Source of the DNA: Cristatella mucedo
Taxonomy: Eukaryota; Bryozoa; Phylactolaemata; Cristatellidae
Reading direction: 5' to 3'
DNA length: 64,000 nucleotides
Assembly: GCA_009760855.2 (NCBI GenBank)
Contig: WPIO01000004.1
Coordinates: 6,967,001 to 7,031,000, forward strand
Positions 1 to 42,200 of the stretch are shown piece by piece (the stretch's first letter is position 1; each line of letters opens with the position of its first letter). The notes beneath the pieces are model-generated. The model saw nothing but the letters and a program-made list of their open reading frames with translations, was not told the DNA's origin and did no database searches. The translations under genes were made by a program, and so were the position numbers.

Positions 1-619
1 CGTGAACTGTGTAGGCCGCACAGAGCATAAAGTCACGAGTGCTAGCTTACCCAGCCTTACCCACAGAAAGCTACCCGATGAGGGCCTTCCCTGAATGCAG
101 AATTGTCAATACAGAATTGTCTGCTCTACCTGCTGCAACACTTGAAGCCCCACCCTTTATAATTAACTGGGAGCCCATCGTGGCTACGATGACCTGCATC
201 GAGACTGGCTCCAAGACATATAAGTAATCGTTTTGCCACCCTTCTACTTCGATTGTCCGCACGAGGTAGGGAGAGATAATAAGCACAGCTGAACTGCTCA
301 AGCCTGCATGCATGGTGAGCAATCCATGGTGAATCCAACAAGGAGCACTGACTGAAGGGACGTTACTACTCCAGGTTTCTGACTTCAACTTTTGCATTAG
401 TAGCTGGTGTGCTCACCTTTGTTACTCAGCAGTTTAAACAGCAAATCACTGTGATGACAGAGGTAGTTGTGCCAGTTGGACAATTGATTACAAATAGTGT
501 GTTTTTACAGTCAGCATTTGGCACTAGTGGTCCCTATTCACCTATTTTGAGAACTTGTATAGCAGAAAGAGTTGCTAACATTGAGTTAGGAGAGTTTGCT
601 ACGTTGAAAGGCTGGGAGG
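1..619. other. Unassigned left edge
   Basis: No gene or repeat recognised. A 71-codon frame at 409-624 has no family features. Confidence 0.4.
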
Positions 620-720
620 TATGATAATAAAAATACTAATAATAATAATAATACATTTGCTATTTCGCCCACAGAGAACTAAATCTGTGTTTTGGCACTT
701 TGCATTTGCAAACCACAAGT
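620..720 (-). mobile_element. LINE tail fragment
   Basis: (AAT)n at 627-652 is followed by a diverged copy of the conserved 3' hairpin (CAGAGAACTAAATCTG...GGCACTTTGCATTTGC). Confidence 0.6.
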
Positions 721-809
721 ACATGTAGTAAACGCCTGCCTTAGCGTCACTGCTCGATGTCAGGCGTCATACAATGCCGAATATATAATATATATAATAT
801 ATATAATTC

Positions 810-941
810 ATTAGTATTGTGCCTTAGGAGAACTTAATCTCTATTCAGGCGCTTCACATACGCCTCGGGGCTCGAGCCCACGACCTCAGCCACGCCTTGG
901 TCGGGGCGAGCACCTTAACCGCTGGACCAAACCAGCTCGGC
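810..941 (-). mobile_element. SINE family A: tRNA-like head plus LINE-like tail
   Basis: On the minus strand the head reads CCGAGCTGGTTTGGTCCAGC with GGTTAAGG (box A-like), and GGGCTCGAGCCCC (box B-like). The tail GCGCCTGAATAGAGATTAAG followed by TTCTC matches the LINE 3' hairpin arm. Confidence 0.8.
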
Positions 942-959
942 AATCGACTTCAACGCCAG

Positions 960-1440
960 CTAGGTTTCCATATTTCTAAATAACAATTGGTTTTGCCCAT
1001 ATCTGTTAGGTTGGTTTTACTGTCATTCAGTTTAAGAAAGTTTACTGCAGTCTCTGATGGTATGTCATCAATACAAGCAGGGAGGAAGTTGAGGGCGAAA
1101 TTGACATGCTGGGACGCTGAGAGGGATCAAACCAAAAGTGCAACTACGTGTCATCTGCATAGAAAGGGAAGCCTAGATCGTGCATTCATTTCACATTAGA
1201 AAGCGGGTGAATATAAACCATGCAAAGAACAGAGCCAAGCACAGAACCCTGAGGTACCCCATACTTCAATGGTTCCTCGGATGATCTTTGCCCATTCACA
1301 TCAGTACTCTGGAGTCCTATGGCAGGGCAGTACCAGTGACCAGCCCAGGCCAGATGAGAGGCGCTCGAGAAGGATTTGGTAATTGATAGTATCAAAAGCT
1401 GCCGACAGATCGAGCAAAACGAGCAGTGATACTAAAAGTC
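960..1440 (-). mobile_element. LINE reverse-transcriptase fragment
   Basis: The minus-strand frame 1395-1186 contains [20 protein letters not shown], the RT motif B region of the L2/CR1-type family, with LSAAFDTI-like sequence just upstream (about 1430). Confidence 0.8.
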
Positions 1441-1476
1441 AGCATCGCTAAGAGCCATGACCTGAGCTGTTCTAGT

Positions 1477-1647
1477 GAAGTTCCAGCCGACATTTTAGTG
1501 AAGTTCCAGCAGACATTTTAGTGAAGTTCCAGCAGACATTTTAGTGAAGTTCCAGCAGACATTTTAGTGAAGTTCCAGCAGACATTTTAGTGAAGTTCCA
1601 GCAGACATTTTAGTGAAGTTCCAGCAGAAATTTTAGTGAAGTTCCCA
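1477..1647. repeat. 23-bp minisatellite, seven copies plus a partial
   Basis: The unit GAAGTTCCAGCAGACATTTTAGT begins at 1477, 1500, 1523, 1546, 1569, 1592 and 1615, with a partial at 1638. Only the first and the last full copies differ, by one base each. Confidence 0.95.
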
Positions 1648-1699
1648 AAGAAGATGAAAGATTATGAAGTAGGCGCCATGGTGATCAATAGTATCAGGC

Positions 1700-2480
1700 G
1701 TCGCCGAGGTAATGCAATGTATCTCCATCTATAACTTAATAAAGCCACAAAGACTTGATGTGAGTGTTACTCAGGTGATTTTGTGTGTAGCCCACCCACA
1801 GCCCAAGCCGCTTTTGCTACACTTTCGGTAGCCAACAGCCTTCCTCTCAGGCAAAAAAGAGATAGTGAGAAGCATAGCTGAGTCAGGGGAGCAGTTCATT
1901 TAGTGAGTAACATGGAAGTGGCAGCTCAGGACCGCTGGAAAGAATATACCATAGTCGGCAGCAGGAAAGTAGTTGTCCTTTCGTAAGAATTGTGAAAGTG
2001 AGATCCACAGTCTAGGACCTGCAGAGCTGGAGCTCTTGTCGCCAATGGTCGCTAAGCAAAAGAGCGGAACAGCTAATTTATTGTCCATACATGACCTGAG
2101 GGTACGAGGAGGCTGAGACTAGTGAAGCAGTTCAGCTAGGTATGGAGGAGCCAAACCGTAGTGGGCATTGTGGGTCAGCGTAAGAACTTTGCTCTGTTTC
2201 CGTTTATCAACCGGCAGCCACCCTAGCTCTGTTAGCAAAGGAGGCACATGTTCGAAGCTCTGGGATTTGCAAACTAGCTTTGCAGCCATATTCATAGCCA
2301 TCTACAGTGGCCTAGTTGCTTTTTTTGGTCGCCCAGCCAAAAGGGCATTACAATAATCCAGCCGAGACAGAATTGAGGACCTAGTTAGACTTTTGGCAAG
2401 CCACCGTGAAAGGCAGCTCCTATTCTTAGATAGGAATCGGACGTGATGGCTAGCCGTAGAAGCAGTCTTCTTAAAGAAGC
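1700..2480 (-). mobile_element. LINE family 2, 3' end
   Basis: The minus-strand frame 2301-2119 reads LLTELGWLPVDKRKQSKVL and APPYLAELL. Downstream on that strand, RLWISLSQFLRKD and a 3' untranslated region shared with 42.0-42.35 kb end in GAGATACATTGCATTA near 1700. Confidence 0.78.
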
Positions 2481-4350
2481 TTTAAAAGTTTCGGCAGATT
2501 TCCAAGATGACACATAAATTCCAAGTACATGGTGATGGTCGCACAACAGCACAAACTATTATAAGAGCCTAATTGTAAGCATTTGAAGGATGCAGAGACG
2601 AGACCTGGAGCTAAGAAAATAGGTGTGCTATATTGTAATGCAGGGCATCAGCAAGTATACGGTTCTCCGAAGGAGGCTGGTATTTATTAAGTCTAGAGGG
2701 CCTTCCGGTCTGTTCGGACCGGGAGAGACGTGCATCGAGCTGCGGTCACTAGTGGCAGGCTTATAGCGGTGATGGAGTTTGACGATTACAGTGGGGGCGG
2801 GGTTAACACGACTTCCTAATCGAACTCATCTTCGTGACGAATGAAGCAAGAGAAACTGCCTGCTTAACCACCGCAAGGACAAGTGAATAACCTGCAGATC
2901 TGCTGCTGAGGTTACAAGAGATGGCTGGACTGGATGGATGGATGATCGATCTCTCAGCATGGTTGGACTCGGAATCCGTGATTCCACTCAACTTTTATTG
3001 ACGCGAGCCTTAGCCTTAGCTAGAAAGGATGGGTGCAACCTACAATAGTCATCTTATTCCAATAGACGGCCAGCCTGTACAGATCTTATGTACGTCGTCT
3101 CAAGTTTACAGTCAGTTCTAGCTAGTTTAATGTCAGCTGTGAACCCAGAGTTCATTTAGCACATACACCTTTGCTGTCAAACACATAGCCAGACTTGCAG
3201 CACACGGACTGATTCCTGTAGAAGAGCCGTTTTTTATTGCTGTTGCCGCTGAGCTATCGTCGCTAAAGGAGTGTCCACTGGGATGGCTGTGACTCATTAG
3301 CAGTGCTTTGAGGTGTTTGTTTCACCTGAGTTCTGTAGCATGGCAGTAACTTCTAGCGCAGCTCACCTGCATTTTTGTGTCGTAGGGACACAGCAAGATG
3401 AGTATAGCAATTTGCAAAGCGAGCAGAGTCTGGCTGCACTACCATAGCCAAGTGGTAATGTAGTATTCAAGTGTTTACCAATTCAAAAAATGTGCACGCG
3501 AAAAGGGTAGCCAAATGTATGCAGCACCAAATACCCGAAGGAATATCGTGGCGTTCCAGGTGATGTGAAAGCTCAACTTGTTTTGGACTTTGAGATTAAG
3601 TATACCTTTGCTGCACCATTATTCTGGTGCGCCATACTGAGAAGCGGTACGTGAAATGTTCGCATAGGCTTCGTGTAACCTCCCAACTCAACCTAATTCA
3701 CCGAAATCGGCTAACACTCGTCCTTGGCCGCCCCGGGCGGATTCCACCAAGGAAGGTCGGTTATCTGCCAGAAAACCTCGAGACTCGGGTAATGGCAATC
3801 TACTTTATTTTGGTTGCGGCTCTTATTACACTATTATAAAATACGGCTTGCTATGTGTAATATCCCAGCGTTCACACAAGGCATGCAGACGACCTACTGC
3901 TGCTCGGCGGTGAAAATGAGTAGGTTCTCTGAGGAAAGCGGTATTTCTCTTTCGTTGGCAATCCGAACAAGAGAAAAAGAGATGACGGGATACGTATACC
4001 AACCCAGTATTTTTGTGAGGACCTCAGCTCTGAATGTTGGAACTCTTAACTATTGCTGTATGTGACTGTCCGGCCCAGGCGTCAGAGAGCCTTACAGATC
4101 GCATAATCGAAAGGAAAGCTAGGATCAACCAAACCATGGTATCACACGCTGTTTGTCGGGCAAACAACCCCACCCACCCAATCCTGTTGCGAACTGCCTC
4201 CTGGCCGTCTTCCTATCGCGATCGCACTCAGCAAATGGGAGCCGGCAGGTGCGCTCCGAGCGTCACCTGGGCTTCCGAACGCAGCCGGCACAGAAGCTGC
4301 TAGAGCAGCTGCTAGCGGGCGTCCTCGCCTCTCAACAGACGGGAGAAGAA
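2481..4350. other. Upstream region of gene 1, mostly unassigned
   Basis: 3060-3180 weakly matches the LINE block at 26130-26230 (CTAGTTTAATGTCAGCTGTG), so part is LINE debris. GGATGGATGGATGAT at 2930 is a short repeat. No TATA or other clear promoter for gene 1 was found. Confidence 0.4.
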
Positions 4351-32858
<28,508 letters not shown>

Positions 32859-32937
32859 CATAGTTGAATCTAGCGGAGTGACTGCAGTTCGCTGTCATTG
32901 AAGACTCTCCAGTAAAATTTACCAATGGCGCTTTTTC

Positions 32938-32943
32938 AATAAA
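32938..32943 (+). promoter_or_regulatory. Poly(A) signal AATAAA of gene 1
   Basis: A canonical AATAAA lies 80 bases after the gene 1 stop codon, so the 3' untranslated region is about 100 bases. Confidence 0.7.
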
Positions 32944-33196
32944 GAATGGCATACTTATCAAAAGCGCCGTGCTATGCGAAAGCTTGCTCACTCGCTTCGC
33001 CAGCGAACCCGTTAGAGCATAGCCGTTGCAAGATGGTGGCTGCTAGCAAAGAATGTGACCTGAGCGACCGCTTGAGCGTGCATTTAAACTCAAATAACTG
33101 CGAGTGGTCAGTTTATATCAATTGGTATATATATATTTATATATATATAGTGATAATGAATAATGATAATGAATATATATATATATAATATAATAT

Positions 33197-33387
<191 letters not shown>

Positions 33388-36013
33388 TTCTAGCTAAGCG
33401 ATTTAAGTTTACGGCTTTGTATTCAAACCTTCAATTTCAGCTTCACGAAGTGTTCGCTCAGGAACCGGCGTTTCCTTATAAAGGACGTACCTTCGTACGC
33501 GGGTGCTGTTTCCAACGATCGAGCTTGCTTGAAAGCTACTTGGCATGATGCTTATTTTTAACTTCTCCCTAGAGCCCATATAGAAAATTAAGCCAGCATT
33601 TAATAGGGTTTCCTGCTATAATTTTCTTTAGCAATTTCCAAAGGGAATTAACAACTATTTGAGTGACTAAGCGTTGTCAGCATACCAAGCACGAGATTCT
33701 CAATAGCTATTATTCAGATCGTGCTCTTCGCATATACTAAGCACAGCGTGCGTTGGAACTAAGCACCAAGCTTTCAAGAACCTCGGTTGGTTCTGCTGGC
33801 GGCTACATCTCTTTTCGCGAGAATGCGTCTGAACGCAGTGGCACTCGTGATGATGGCACGCACACGCTGGAAGTTGCACTTTGAAGGCGATGCACCACTC
33901 GTCTCTCACGTCTCTCACGAATGCTGAAGCGAAGCATGTCTAGCCGTCGCCATTGAAGCGCAAAGAATGAGCGGAAAGAACCGGCTAAGCGAGGTTTTCC
34001 GGTTTTTAGCCAGCCTATATCAAGCGAGTAGTCCCGCCAGTGTTGCTGGCTTACCATGGCCAAGTAGTAACGACCAGAAACAGTTTGGCTTCGAACATTC
34101 GCCAGCTAGCCTTAGTCCGCGGGGTGCGCTCGGGTTGGCTGCCTAGCAGCTGCAGGCGCACGCAAATATATATCACGAGTTGACATTGCGACTCTGCGCA
34201 AGCGATTAGCCATTACGTTAGGGGCGTTTCCCAAGGCATTTGGGAAATATATATATATATATATATATATATAGAAAATAGCAATAAAAATATAATATAT
34301 ATATATATAAATAAAATATAATAAAGTAGAAATACAATAGCATTTGCAGTCGTACTGAGAGCGCTGAGGCCGCCAAACGAGCCGAGCGAACAGCGGCAGC
34401 TCGGTTACTCACCTCACTCGACGCCTGGCTGGCCGCTGAGAGACTACAAGACAAAAAATATCAAGCTGAGAGCCAGGGGTAGATAAAGAAACTGATGAGC
34501 TCAACCTCAAAGCTAGAAGGACTGCACTGGCTGGGGAGATATGCGGCAGTTGCCCGTGGCCACCGTGTGTAGTCACGCAACACTCAGAGTAAGAAGGCTC
34601 ACTTACTCGCTGTTCTCGGAGTAAGAGAATGAAGAAAAAATTAAATTAAATCAAATTCTCGGAGTAAGAGAATGAAGGAAAAACCCCGCGCCAAATACAT
34701 TGGAAGAGAATGAGAGTAGCCGCGCGTGTTAATTGTTTTGGCATTTTATAGAATCCAATTTGTTTTGCCGTTGATGAAAACTGCGTGAAATTTCCTTATG
34801 AGCAGTAGCTTCAAAAACTTAAGCTAGCATGATTCAGAAGACACCGACATTATGGCTGGTCGCACACATCTGGTCATCTTGACCAACTTTGATGTGTATA
34901 GATAGGTTACGCCGAGTGCATATGGAGAGGGTCGACTCATTAGCTTGCAGAGAATCAACGTAACCTTGCTTCGCGTCTCCAACAGATCCACAAAAGTGCT
35001 ATTTTCCTGTGCTGAGAAGTTCAGGCATTGCTACTTCGAGGCTTTAAAATAACCGCCAAGGCCTCTGCAAGTAAAAAGAGACCTAGCAACGAGAGCATCC
35101 TGGCCGAGAGAGGAGCGATTCGAGTAATAACAGGCAAACGCCGCGTACAGTTGAAAAATTATGAACACTGCTCGCTGGCTCCTTTGCCCGTCCGGTTTCA
35201 AAGTCCAACGTGACATATGGTGTGAACTTCTTGACCTTGACTGAGCTTTTGACCTTGAGCGAAGGCTCAGAACGCGCAAAGGGAACAGGTAAATAGCAAA
35301 GCACCTCACGGGATTTCACCTAATTCCAGAGAAGCGGAACAAACATAAATTAAGGATTTTGCCTAAAGGCAGCTCTAGTCGTGAAACGGGGCGAGTTCTG
35401 CACAAGTTATGCAAGATAGCGGCTTTATAGCTGAAGCAACTTCCTGACCATTCTCACGATTATAGCAGATGGAAGGGTCAAAGTCTAGGCGCAAGTGTCG
35501 AGCGATTGGAGAATGGCACAGTACAAAGGCTAAAGGGGCTGTTTACTGTTACCAGGGCTTCTAGTGGTTTGTGAAAGAAGATGACCGCTGGATGGTCGTG
35601 AGCCGGAACTCGTAGGCAGAACCGAAAATTGTTTGACATCGATTAACTGATACTTCAAAGATGAGCTGATGTGAGAAAACGTGATGTTGAATGCATTTAT
35701 GAGATCGGTGCAGACTTCAGTCGACTTCAGTTTTTTGCGATATTAAGAGTCTCTTGCATACCGGCAATGCCAATGCCAATGCCTTCGGGCGTGGCTCTCT
35801 ACCCCTCTGCTTAGAGCTACTGTGGTTGTTGCCAGACTGTATCCCTTCGGGCTAGGCACGAGGGCGTTTGCTGCCAGCTCGCTACCTCCATCTACTCTAG
35901 TCTTCCTCTGGATGTGCCCTGACCCCAACTCCAACCTCACGTAGCAGCGAAATGATTGGTCTACGGGCCGAATCAATTAACTCTCGACACCCATTTTTGG
36001 CCCGCCCCTGCAG
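33388..36013. other. Intergenic region between gene 1 and gene 2
   Basis: Holds a (TA)n tract with flanking AT-rich sequence at 34246-34325, a short Ala/Arg/Leu-rich frame at about 34345-34479 that may be retroelement debris, and a direct repeat of TTCTCGGAGTAAGAGAATGA at about 34612 and 34656. No gene recognised. Confidence 0.4.
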
Positions 36014-36025
36014 TTATATATTATA
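36014..36025 (+). promoter_or_regulatory. TATA-like element upstream of gene 2
   Basis: An isolated TTATATATTATA lies in otherwise GC-rich sequence about 110 bases before the ATG of gene 2, at a distance that would allow a start site near 36045-36055. Based on motif and position only. Confidence 0.4.
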
Positions 36026-36134
36026 CGGCGCCCCATCGCCTCGACTCCAGTGGTGGCAGACAATCTGAGAGCAGAGCAAAAGCCAAGTGGAAGGGACGAG
36101 CAAGGAGCGCAAAGGACTCGTCGCTGAAGTGAAA

Positions 36135-36243
36135 ATGCTACCTTGTAGCAGAGCAGCCGATGCAGCCGATATTCTGAGCTTTCTTTGGTGGGCAGCATGT
36201 GGTTGGTGCTTCCTGAGTACGTGCTCTGTCGTCAAAAGCACCG
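36135..36243 (+). CDS. Gene 2 exon 1: signal peptide
   Basis: ATG at 36135 in good context (GAAAATGC) opens 36 codons with a hydrophobic core [15 protein letters not shown]. Donor GTAAGT starts at 36244, phase 1. The frame is open upstream to a GTG at 36087, but there is no earlier ATG. The split codon completes to Asp37 with exon 2. Confidence 0.85.
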
Positions 36244-39200
36244 GTAAGTGTCAAAGATTGGTCTGCGGACCGCTGACGTTGGCATGCAACTAGGAAAAGT
36301 GAGTAACTAATCGAGCTTTCTCGGAGCGTAAACTCAAAACACTGCCCACGTTTGTCAGCAAATGCATTCGCGAGCAATGGCAAGGTGTAACCAAGTCTTT
36401 GTTCAGTAGGTGAGTGCCTATATCAAAGTATAAATGAAATCAACAACGTTTCATAACCATCTCACGTTCGTGACTTCATTCTGGATTCGATAGGGAGAAA
36501 AAGCAAATGTTGATGCATTTGCATGCAGACGTGAACAATGTAAACAATTTGTCATGTTCTATTACACCGTGATATTGCGGTGCAAATGTGGTACGAAATT
36601 TGTCGCAGCAGTTAAAAATGTAGCATGTCTATCCGCCTATTGATATCCAATGCCGATAGGCCGTTTAAAGACTGAGCAAATTACAGCTACTAAAAGGCAA
36701 TTACTTGTTAAACCTGAGTGCTCTTCTAGGACAGCATATCTTATGTATATCTTATCAGCTTATTATCTTATCTTACCTGCATATCTTAGTGGAATGCGTA
36801 CAACCTGAGCTTCAGATCGTGTGAGCACGGATGTGTACACATTCGTAAGAACATCTTGTTGGACCAAGATGACTCGGCGTTTTCTTGGCAGCCATTAGAT
36901 TTTGTGTAGCTATTGCAACCACTGCACGTGGCTTTTCTCACCTATCAGGCTGAAGCAGGCTTACTTGTTGCTTGTTCGGCTAGGCTTGAGGGTTATGCAA
37001 TCAAGTGCTCAAAGTCGGTTCATTCCCAGAATTAGTTCAATCAGGCAGCTGGGTGCTGCCATCCATACCTGTCTTGTACAGCTGTCTTCTAAAAATATCA
37101 ACAGGCACTTTGCCGAAGTACTGCATTGGACGAATTGTGAAAAACAAGCATGTGGCTAAACCAGACTTGAATGCTTGCCCGCTCACTTTCCAAATATTGT
37201 GCATTGGTATTTTTAATAAAGAGGCAGGTGTAGAACGACTCGATCAAGAGCCACTTAAATAAAAAAAGTAGCTATCTGCCTTTCCGTGCTTTTCTTAGAA
37301 TGAGATTGCTGAGCGTCTCGTGCAGCTGTCGGTGATTTGCGCTTGCCGGCGACGGCGCTTAAAATAAGCCACCGTGAACGAAAGCTGCCATTTCCGGCAG
37401 TTCGATGGAACCTCGCAGCTGTCGCAGCGCTCTCTAAGGTGCTTAGGCCACCACCACCACTTTACCGTCTCGCCACGCATACCGCTAAGCGTTCGGTGGG
37501 TCCTCGTGATTAGTCCTTTGCTGCTTATGCGTGCTGACACTGTGCCTGCTGCTACTAACCATATCTACATGTTGACCCTGCGTACGTCACATCTAACAAT
37601 GAAATGCTTGATGAAATTTCGGATGCTACTTCTAATAATTCCGTGCTGCTTTATTTAAAGCATCCAAAACGTGCCTAGAAACAGAATAAATTCTACGAGG
37701 GTGCTATAAAAATGTATTGTTATTATAATTTTTGCGTTAAGATGGCTACAGCGGCCCATAAGCATTGCTGAATTGGCAGAACTGGCTGAAAAAGCTCCCC
37801 AAGACCTCTGCTAAACGTGTGCACCTGCACTGTATTGTTCCCGAAGGCTAGCTAGCCCTCTCAGATGGCTACCAGACTTCAACGAGATGCTGCTAAGATT
37901 GTGAGAATTATTGTGGAGCCGGCTCGTTAGTTCTCAGATTCAGCTGTCTGTATCCATACGCCTGTATCAATCCGCCACGAGGCAGAGGATGTACAAGGAT
38001 TTTTTGCTGCTTCCCCTCAGCCCTCTAGGGTTCCGCTTTGGTTTACCCGAGTTGCCCCCAAAGACTAGACGAGCCTCCGGCGAAGGACTTGTGCATGACG
38101 TTTCATATGACATTGGGTCAACAGGCTGACATCTGAAGTTTTTTCGAATGCGAATGAAGACAAAGCACGCCAGCCAGCAGTCGCCTCCTGCTGCTTGAGT
38201 CGCACGAACCACGCTATCACTTGCGAGCCTGCCAATAGAAATCCAAAACCGCCGCCAGGGCCAGAGCCGCCCGACAAGCTCGGAGAAGTTCGGCGACGTG
38301 GCTCGATGACTCGGCAGGATGCTCGAGTCAGGCAAATCGTCCGGCAACCGCCTGCTCCGAAAGCCGACAGCAGACGGCCGGACCGATGGCATGTGTCCTG
38401 CAGCAGGTGATCAGAAGGGTGCAAACTCATTGACCTTGCCGACCTTGCTCAGGCAGGAGAAGCCAGTGCACGGGCGACTTCACTACCCGGCCCTCAAGTG
38501 ATATCACAAATGGCAGCGTCCGAGCGCCTGCCAATGGACGACGACGAAGTCTGGTAGCTGAGGGCCACATCTCCAGGGCGTCGGCCATCACCCACCAGAC
38601 CTCTGGAGGTAGATTAGGGTAGAGTGTAAGTGAGGGTAATTACGAGAGGGTAGGAATGGCCCAAAGATGGGAGTGGCTGCAGTGCTAGCACTGGTAGCCC
38701 CTCCAGTTTATTGACAGGTTACCTGGCAGCAGCTGCCAGTAGATGACACCGCCCGACTCAGACGCCGGGTACTTCTTGTCATGACGCGGGTTATATGCAA
38801 GTGGTCAGGGGTCGCGAACATACCAGTAGCCAAACAGTGAGTGACTCGACTACGGGCAGGCTCAGGCCAGCCCGGGCAATCGCACCGGCACGGGCGAAAA
38901 CGGAGCAGCGATGATTGACGGTTACTGTGAGCAGCAAGTCGCCCACGACGGTACAATAGACGATGCTCGGTTTGCTCTAGCAAGAGCCAGAGCAAACTCA
39001 AAATGAGCGACATCTATAAGGCCGAAGGTCGGGAGTCATGAATAAAAGAAGTTGGAGCAATTCAGACACGACGTCACAATTGAAGAACTAGTTCGGCTGT
39101 CGTACTCCTATCTAAGCATGTCCCGCTTGGCAGAGTTCCTCAGCTGAAAGGAGGCCGACTTGATAGTGAAGCAAAAGACGAAGGCTCGCTGATTTATGAG

Positions 39201-42200
39201 TCTCATTTATATAGCTGGCAGAAGAGCCTTGGGTGCCATTACTCTCTCTTGAAGTAAGCAATGACTAATTTCTTGCGGCGGAAATCGAACCCTCAAGCTG
39301 AGTTGTGGAGCGAGAGCCCTTTGTACGCTTGCTCAGACCTTGGTTCGAGGTATCGCACTCATTCAATGACAAGTGGTTTTTGAATAACAAACCTAAATTA
39401 ATCGTTTACAATCAGTGCAATACTCTGCCGTTCCTCTGGTCTGTCCTCAACTGCCATGGCTGCCACAAATTCTTGTCAGAGCCTTATCGACTTCATATAA
39501 AGCATAGAGTCGACTTCACTATCCTCTCTTCAGCTTGCAGCCTTACTCGCTTGCACCATCCTACCTACCTAACCTCCTTGCTGTTTCGGAGTACTCTTCC
39601 ATCACCTGTTCGGTGTCTTAGTGTCAGTCTCTCAGCTCATCGTACCAAATCAAAATCTTGTAGTGATCGGGCCTTCACTTCCTATGCACCGAGAGTTTAA
39701 AATTCACCTATAGATTCTGTAATCTCTTGCCTATGTTTAGCATCAGCTATTTCTGCGCTAAAGACACATGCTTTCACTCATTTATGGCTCATCTTTTGAA
39801 GTGGTACTCTACATTTTCCTCTCTGCATTCTCACATGTGCACGATCCAGTGGGTGTTATTAACCAGGGTTCCTGCTAACGGGCGACCAAAGATATCATCC
39901 CGTCTGCCCCATAAAACTAGAAAAGTGATCGGCAGAACAGCCAATATCCTAGAAGTTAGACCTCTCAGATTTTGCAAGCAATTTTCTTACTGCCTTTTGA
40001 GTTTATTGAAGCTGTGACAGCCAGGACTTGCATTGTCAACTGAAAAAAGGGACTTCCTTGCTTTGCCAAGCTTCCGGGTGCAGACTCTGAAAAAATTTTT
40101 GAAACTTTTAATGTCGTCCTTAGATCTTGACTTCTTAAAGCGAAGTTTGAGCATGCACTTAACGCTGTGCGTTTTTTGAGGTTTTTCCGTCTCGAAAGGA
40201 ATTTTCTCGGTCTGCACAAGAACAGAATATTTGAAAGAGCATTTTCATCGAGAGCACTACAAAGTTTTAAGTTTACTGCATTCATCAGGGTATCGAGGCT
40301 GTCGGCAGAGAGTCTGGTGGGAGATCACGTAGACCTGCATGCAAGCAAAACGGATTTCAGACATTTCTCAGCATAAGTGCCATTTAATTTGAGACTCTGG
40401 ACAAACTCGACGTTGCTACCCTGCACATACGGCAGAACAGGAACCGCAAATGAGGCAGAGCTATGATCTGAGGTGGTCAGGATGCACACGTAAAGGTCAG
40501 TGGGACAGACATTATCTGTGATTCCGAGATTAAAAATCATTCCCACCGTTATGAGTCGCATGACTAAAGTGTGGCCACAGCTGAAATTCTCAGGACAGTC
40601 AGTCAAGAAAGGCGCGTGCCTTTTGATCTGGTCATCGATACGAATGGTCAACTCTCCTAAATCGATGTAGGCATGTCACAGCACACGATCATTTCAGCGA
40701 GGAACTCTAAAAAATCGTCCGTAAAATAAGCTAGACAGTAGGAAAAGGATTTCTAGATAATGACAGCGAGAGGCGAACTCTTTGATGCGGCTTTGATAGC
40801 ACTTGAGTCAAACGATGGCCTGTCAAAAAAATCTGTAGATCTTGTAGCCAAGCCAGTCACGAACAACGACAGCAACCCGGCCACCCGTCGAGTCGGACTA
40901 GGCGGCACGGAAGAATGAGACGGTAGTGGAAAGGCCTCAGACACACGGCAGCTACAAAGCAGGCCTTCACCTACGTGTCGACCAGAAGAAATGCATCGAG
41001 CTTCTCGTGGAAAACTTGATCGTGCATAAGTAGAGCCTTGGTTTTTCGTTTGCAGACATTGAACAGGAAAAACTTAAAAGAGTTTACCGTACACCAGGGC
41101 ATCGGGTTAGAAGATGTGGGGCTGCGGCCAGCATGTTTAGCATTTCCCGGCCCCTTATGACTACAGGTTCAGGCAAACAGTGCAACAATTAGTATCGTAA
41201 TTCCAGCTGGGAAGTGTTAAGTTTGTGAGACCGACTGAACAGCCTGCATGCTATGCAGTGTGCAGCCGTGGCGGCAGTCACGGAGCCAGCGGATTTGTAG
41301 GGAACCAAGTAGTCGCCGGAGGTCTAATTTTAACTTCATGCTTTCATGCTGAGCCACGGTGAACGAGCTACTCTCCGAATGAGTGTTTAAGAGCTCTTTA
41401 CATGCAGTTCTTGGATTTAATAGCCTCTTGATCGATAGGGCTAAAGCTGGACGGAGGGAGTTTTTACTGACCCACTGAAGAAGTCCAGTTGGTAGCTATC
41501 GAGTAATGGCGACATCTCACCTTATGCTAAGCAGATCCTTTCTTGACCAGCTTATCAGAAGGCACATCGTGCACAGATATACCAGCATAGTACCCAAAGG
41601 TATTACGTAGAAGTTAGATAAAGTTCCATGCCACACTTGGAGTATCCGAGGCCGCTCTAAGCGTGGGGAAGAATGGGTCTACTTACTGAGATAATAATAA
41701 TTATAATTAAAATAAAACACTCGATAAAGCACCCTCAGAGAACTCAATCTCTTTCTAAGCACTTTATATTTGTTGCAAAGGAAACACGATCGAGTGTTGA
41801 GTGGTATCATGCTTGATAGACATCAAGAAATCATGAATAACAGGGTTGGGGTTGGCATGCACAGGGTCAGCATGCAGGTGTGGTTAATAGCCGCATGCAA
41901 CAGTGTCAGCACGCATAAGCACTTAAAGGACGACATCACTGGGACCCACTAACTGCTGTCATTACTTGATAAGTTCTTAATTTCTTTTTAAATGGGGTAA
42001 AGTTAGAGGATGTCATGACGTAGAAGCTTTAGCTCTGCAGGTCCTAGACTGTGGAACTCGCTTCCACAATTCTTACGCAACGACATCTACTCTCCAACTG
42101 CCGATTATGGCACATCTTTTTCAGCGGTCCTGAACTGCTACTTCTATGCTACTCACCACCTCAACTGCTCTCCTAACTCTGCTATGCTTCCCACTTTCTC

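Noticed and set aside
880-941. A tRNA gene
   Set aside because: Boxes A and B are tRNA-like but no cloverleaf closes, and the unit recurs with a LINE-like tail, so it is a SINE. The same holds for the heads at 31745 and 46690.
1477-1647. CRISPR array
   Set aside because: The repeats are head-to-tail with no spacers, in a eukaryotic context.
36087-36134. Extension of gene 2 to 36087
   Set aside because: The codon at 36087 is GTG; the first ATG is 36135, directly before the signal peptide.
33700-36241. Several 60-90 codon frames in the intergenic region
   Set aside because: No family features, no splice context, and overlapping frames on both strands.
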